Positions 5,846 through 5,892 of a DNA stretch of 5,892 bases are shown one piece after another. Numbering within the stretch: position 1 is the first letter of the stretch; every line of letters starts with the position of its first letter. The position numbers and the translations under genes were made by a program. Source of the DNA: Ruminococcus sp. UBA5884 (GTDB taxonomy: Bacteria > Bacillota > Clostridia > Oscillospirales > Ruminococcaceae); contig DJFA01000019.1 in assembly GCA_002431975.1 (NCBI GenBank), positions 1 through 5,892 on the forward strand. Direction: 5' to 3'. The notes under the pieces were generated by a model that made no database searches, was not told where the DNA came from, and was given only the letters and a program-made list of their open reading frames with translations.

Positions 5846-5892
5846 AAAACAGGGAGATTCCTCTTTATGAGGGATTTCCCTGTTTTATTTTA
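5846..5892 (+). terminator. Rho-independent terminator closing the operon
   Basis: AAAACAGGGAGATTCCTC (5846-5863) pairs with GAGGGATTTCCCTGTTTT (5869-5886) over 18 bp, counting two G-U pairs, around a TTTAT loop, followed by ATTTTA. It lies 41 bases after the stop of the heptad-repeat gene. The A-run on the 5' side means it could also terminate a convergent transcript from beyond the window. Confidence 0.9.

Overview
This window holds a compact divergent efflux-type locus. A TetR-family regulator (minus strand, 8-619) faces a two-gene operon (plus strand, 929-5804). The operon encodes an MMPL/RND-family membrane transporter and a 910-residue exported protein built from X-X-X-Leu-X-X-Gly heptad repeats. 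The AT-leaning composition, strong AGGAGG-like ribosome binding sites, canonical sigma-A promoters and family content point to a low-GC Firmicute. A gut Clostridia member of the Ruminococcus/Oscillospiraceae type seems most likely, but that placement is inference from style, with no marker gene in the window.

Region by region: 8-619 is the regulator, with a typical N-terminal TetR helix-turn-helix. The roughly 300-base divergent spacer (620-928) carries a sigma-A promoter for each direction. On the transporter side are three related operator-like sites with the pattern TGACTAACaGTCATTTT, centred at 825, 858 and 900. The middle one contains the -35 hexamer of the operon promoter and the third lies in the leader just before the ribosome binding site. 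929-3049 encodes a 12-helix MMPL pump with duplicated halves and the Asp-Tyr pairs of the proton relay. It is followed 22 bases later by 3072-5804, the heptad-repeat protein, and a strong terminator closes the operon at 5846-5892.

Likely working model (inference): the TetR protein represses the operon by binding the three phased sites, and a ligand such as an amphiphile, drug or lipid releases it. The pump then moves a lipid-like or toxic substrate out of the membrane. The heptad protein, anchored by its N-terminus and extending outward, serves as an extracytoplasmic partner, shaft or spacer in the wall. The families are known, but the role of this stand-alone heptad protein next to MMPL pumps is not established. 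Its architecture, two nearly equal uninterrupted arrays of 26 and 25 heptads around a coiled-coil centre, is the most distinctive thing here.
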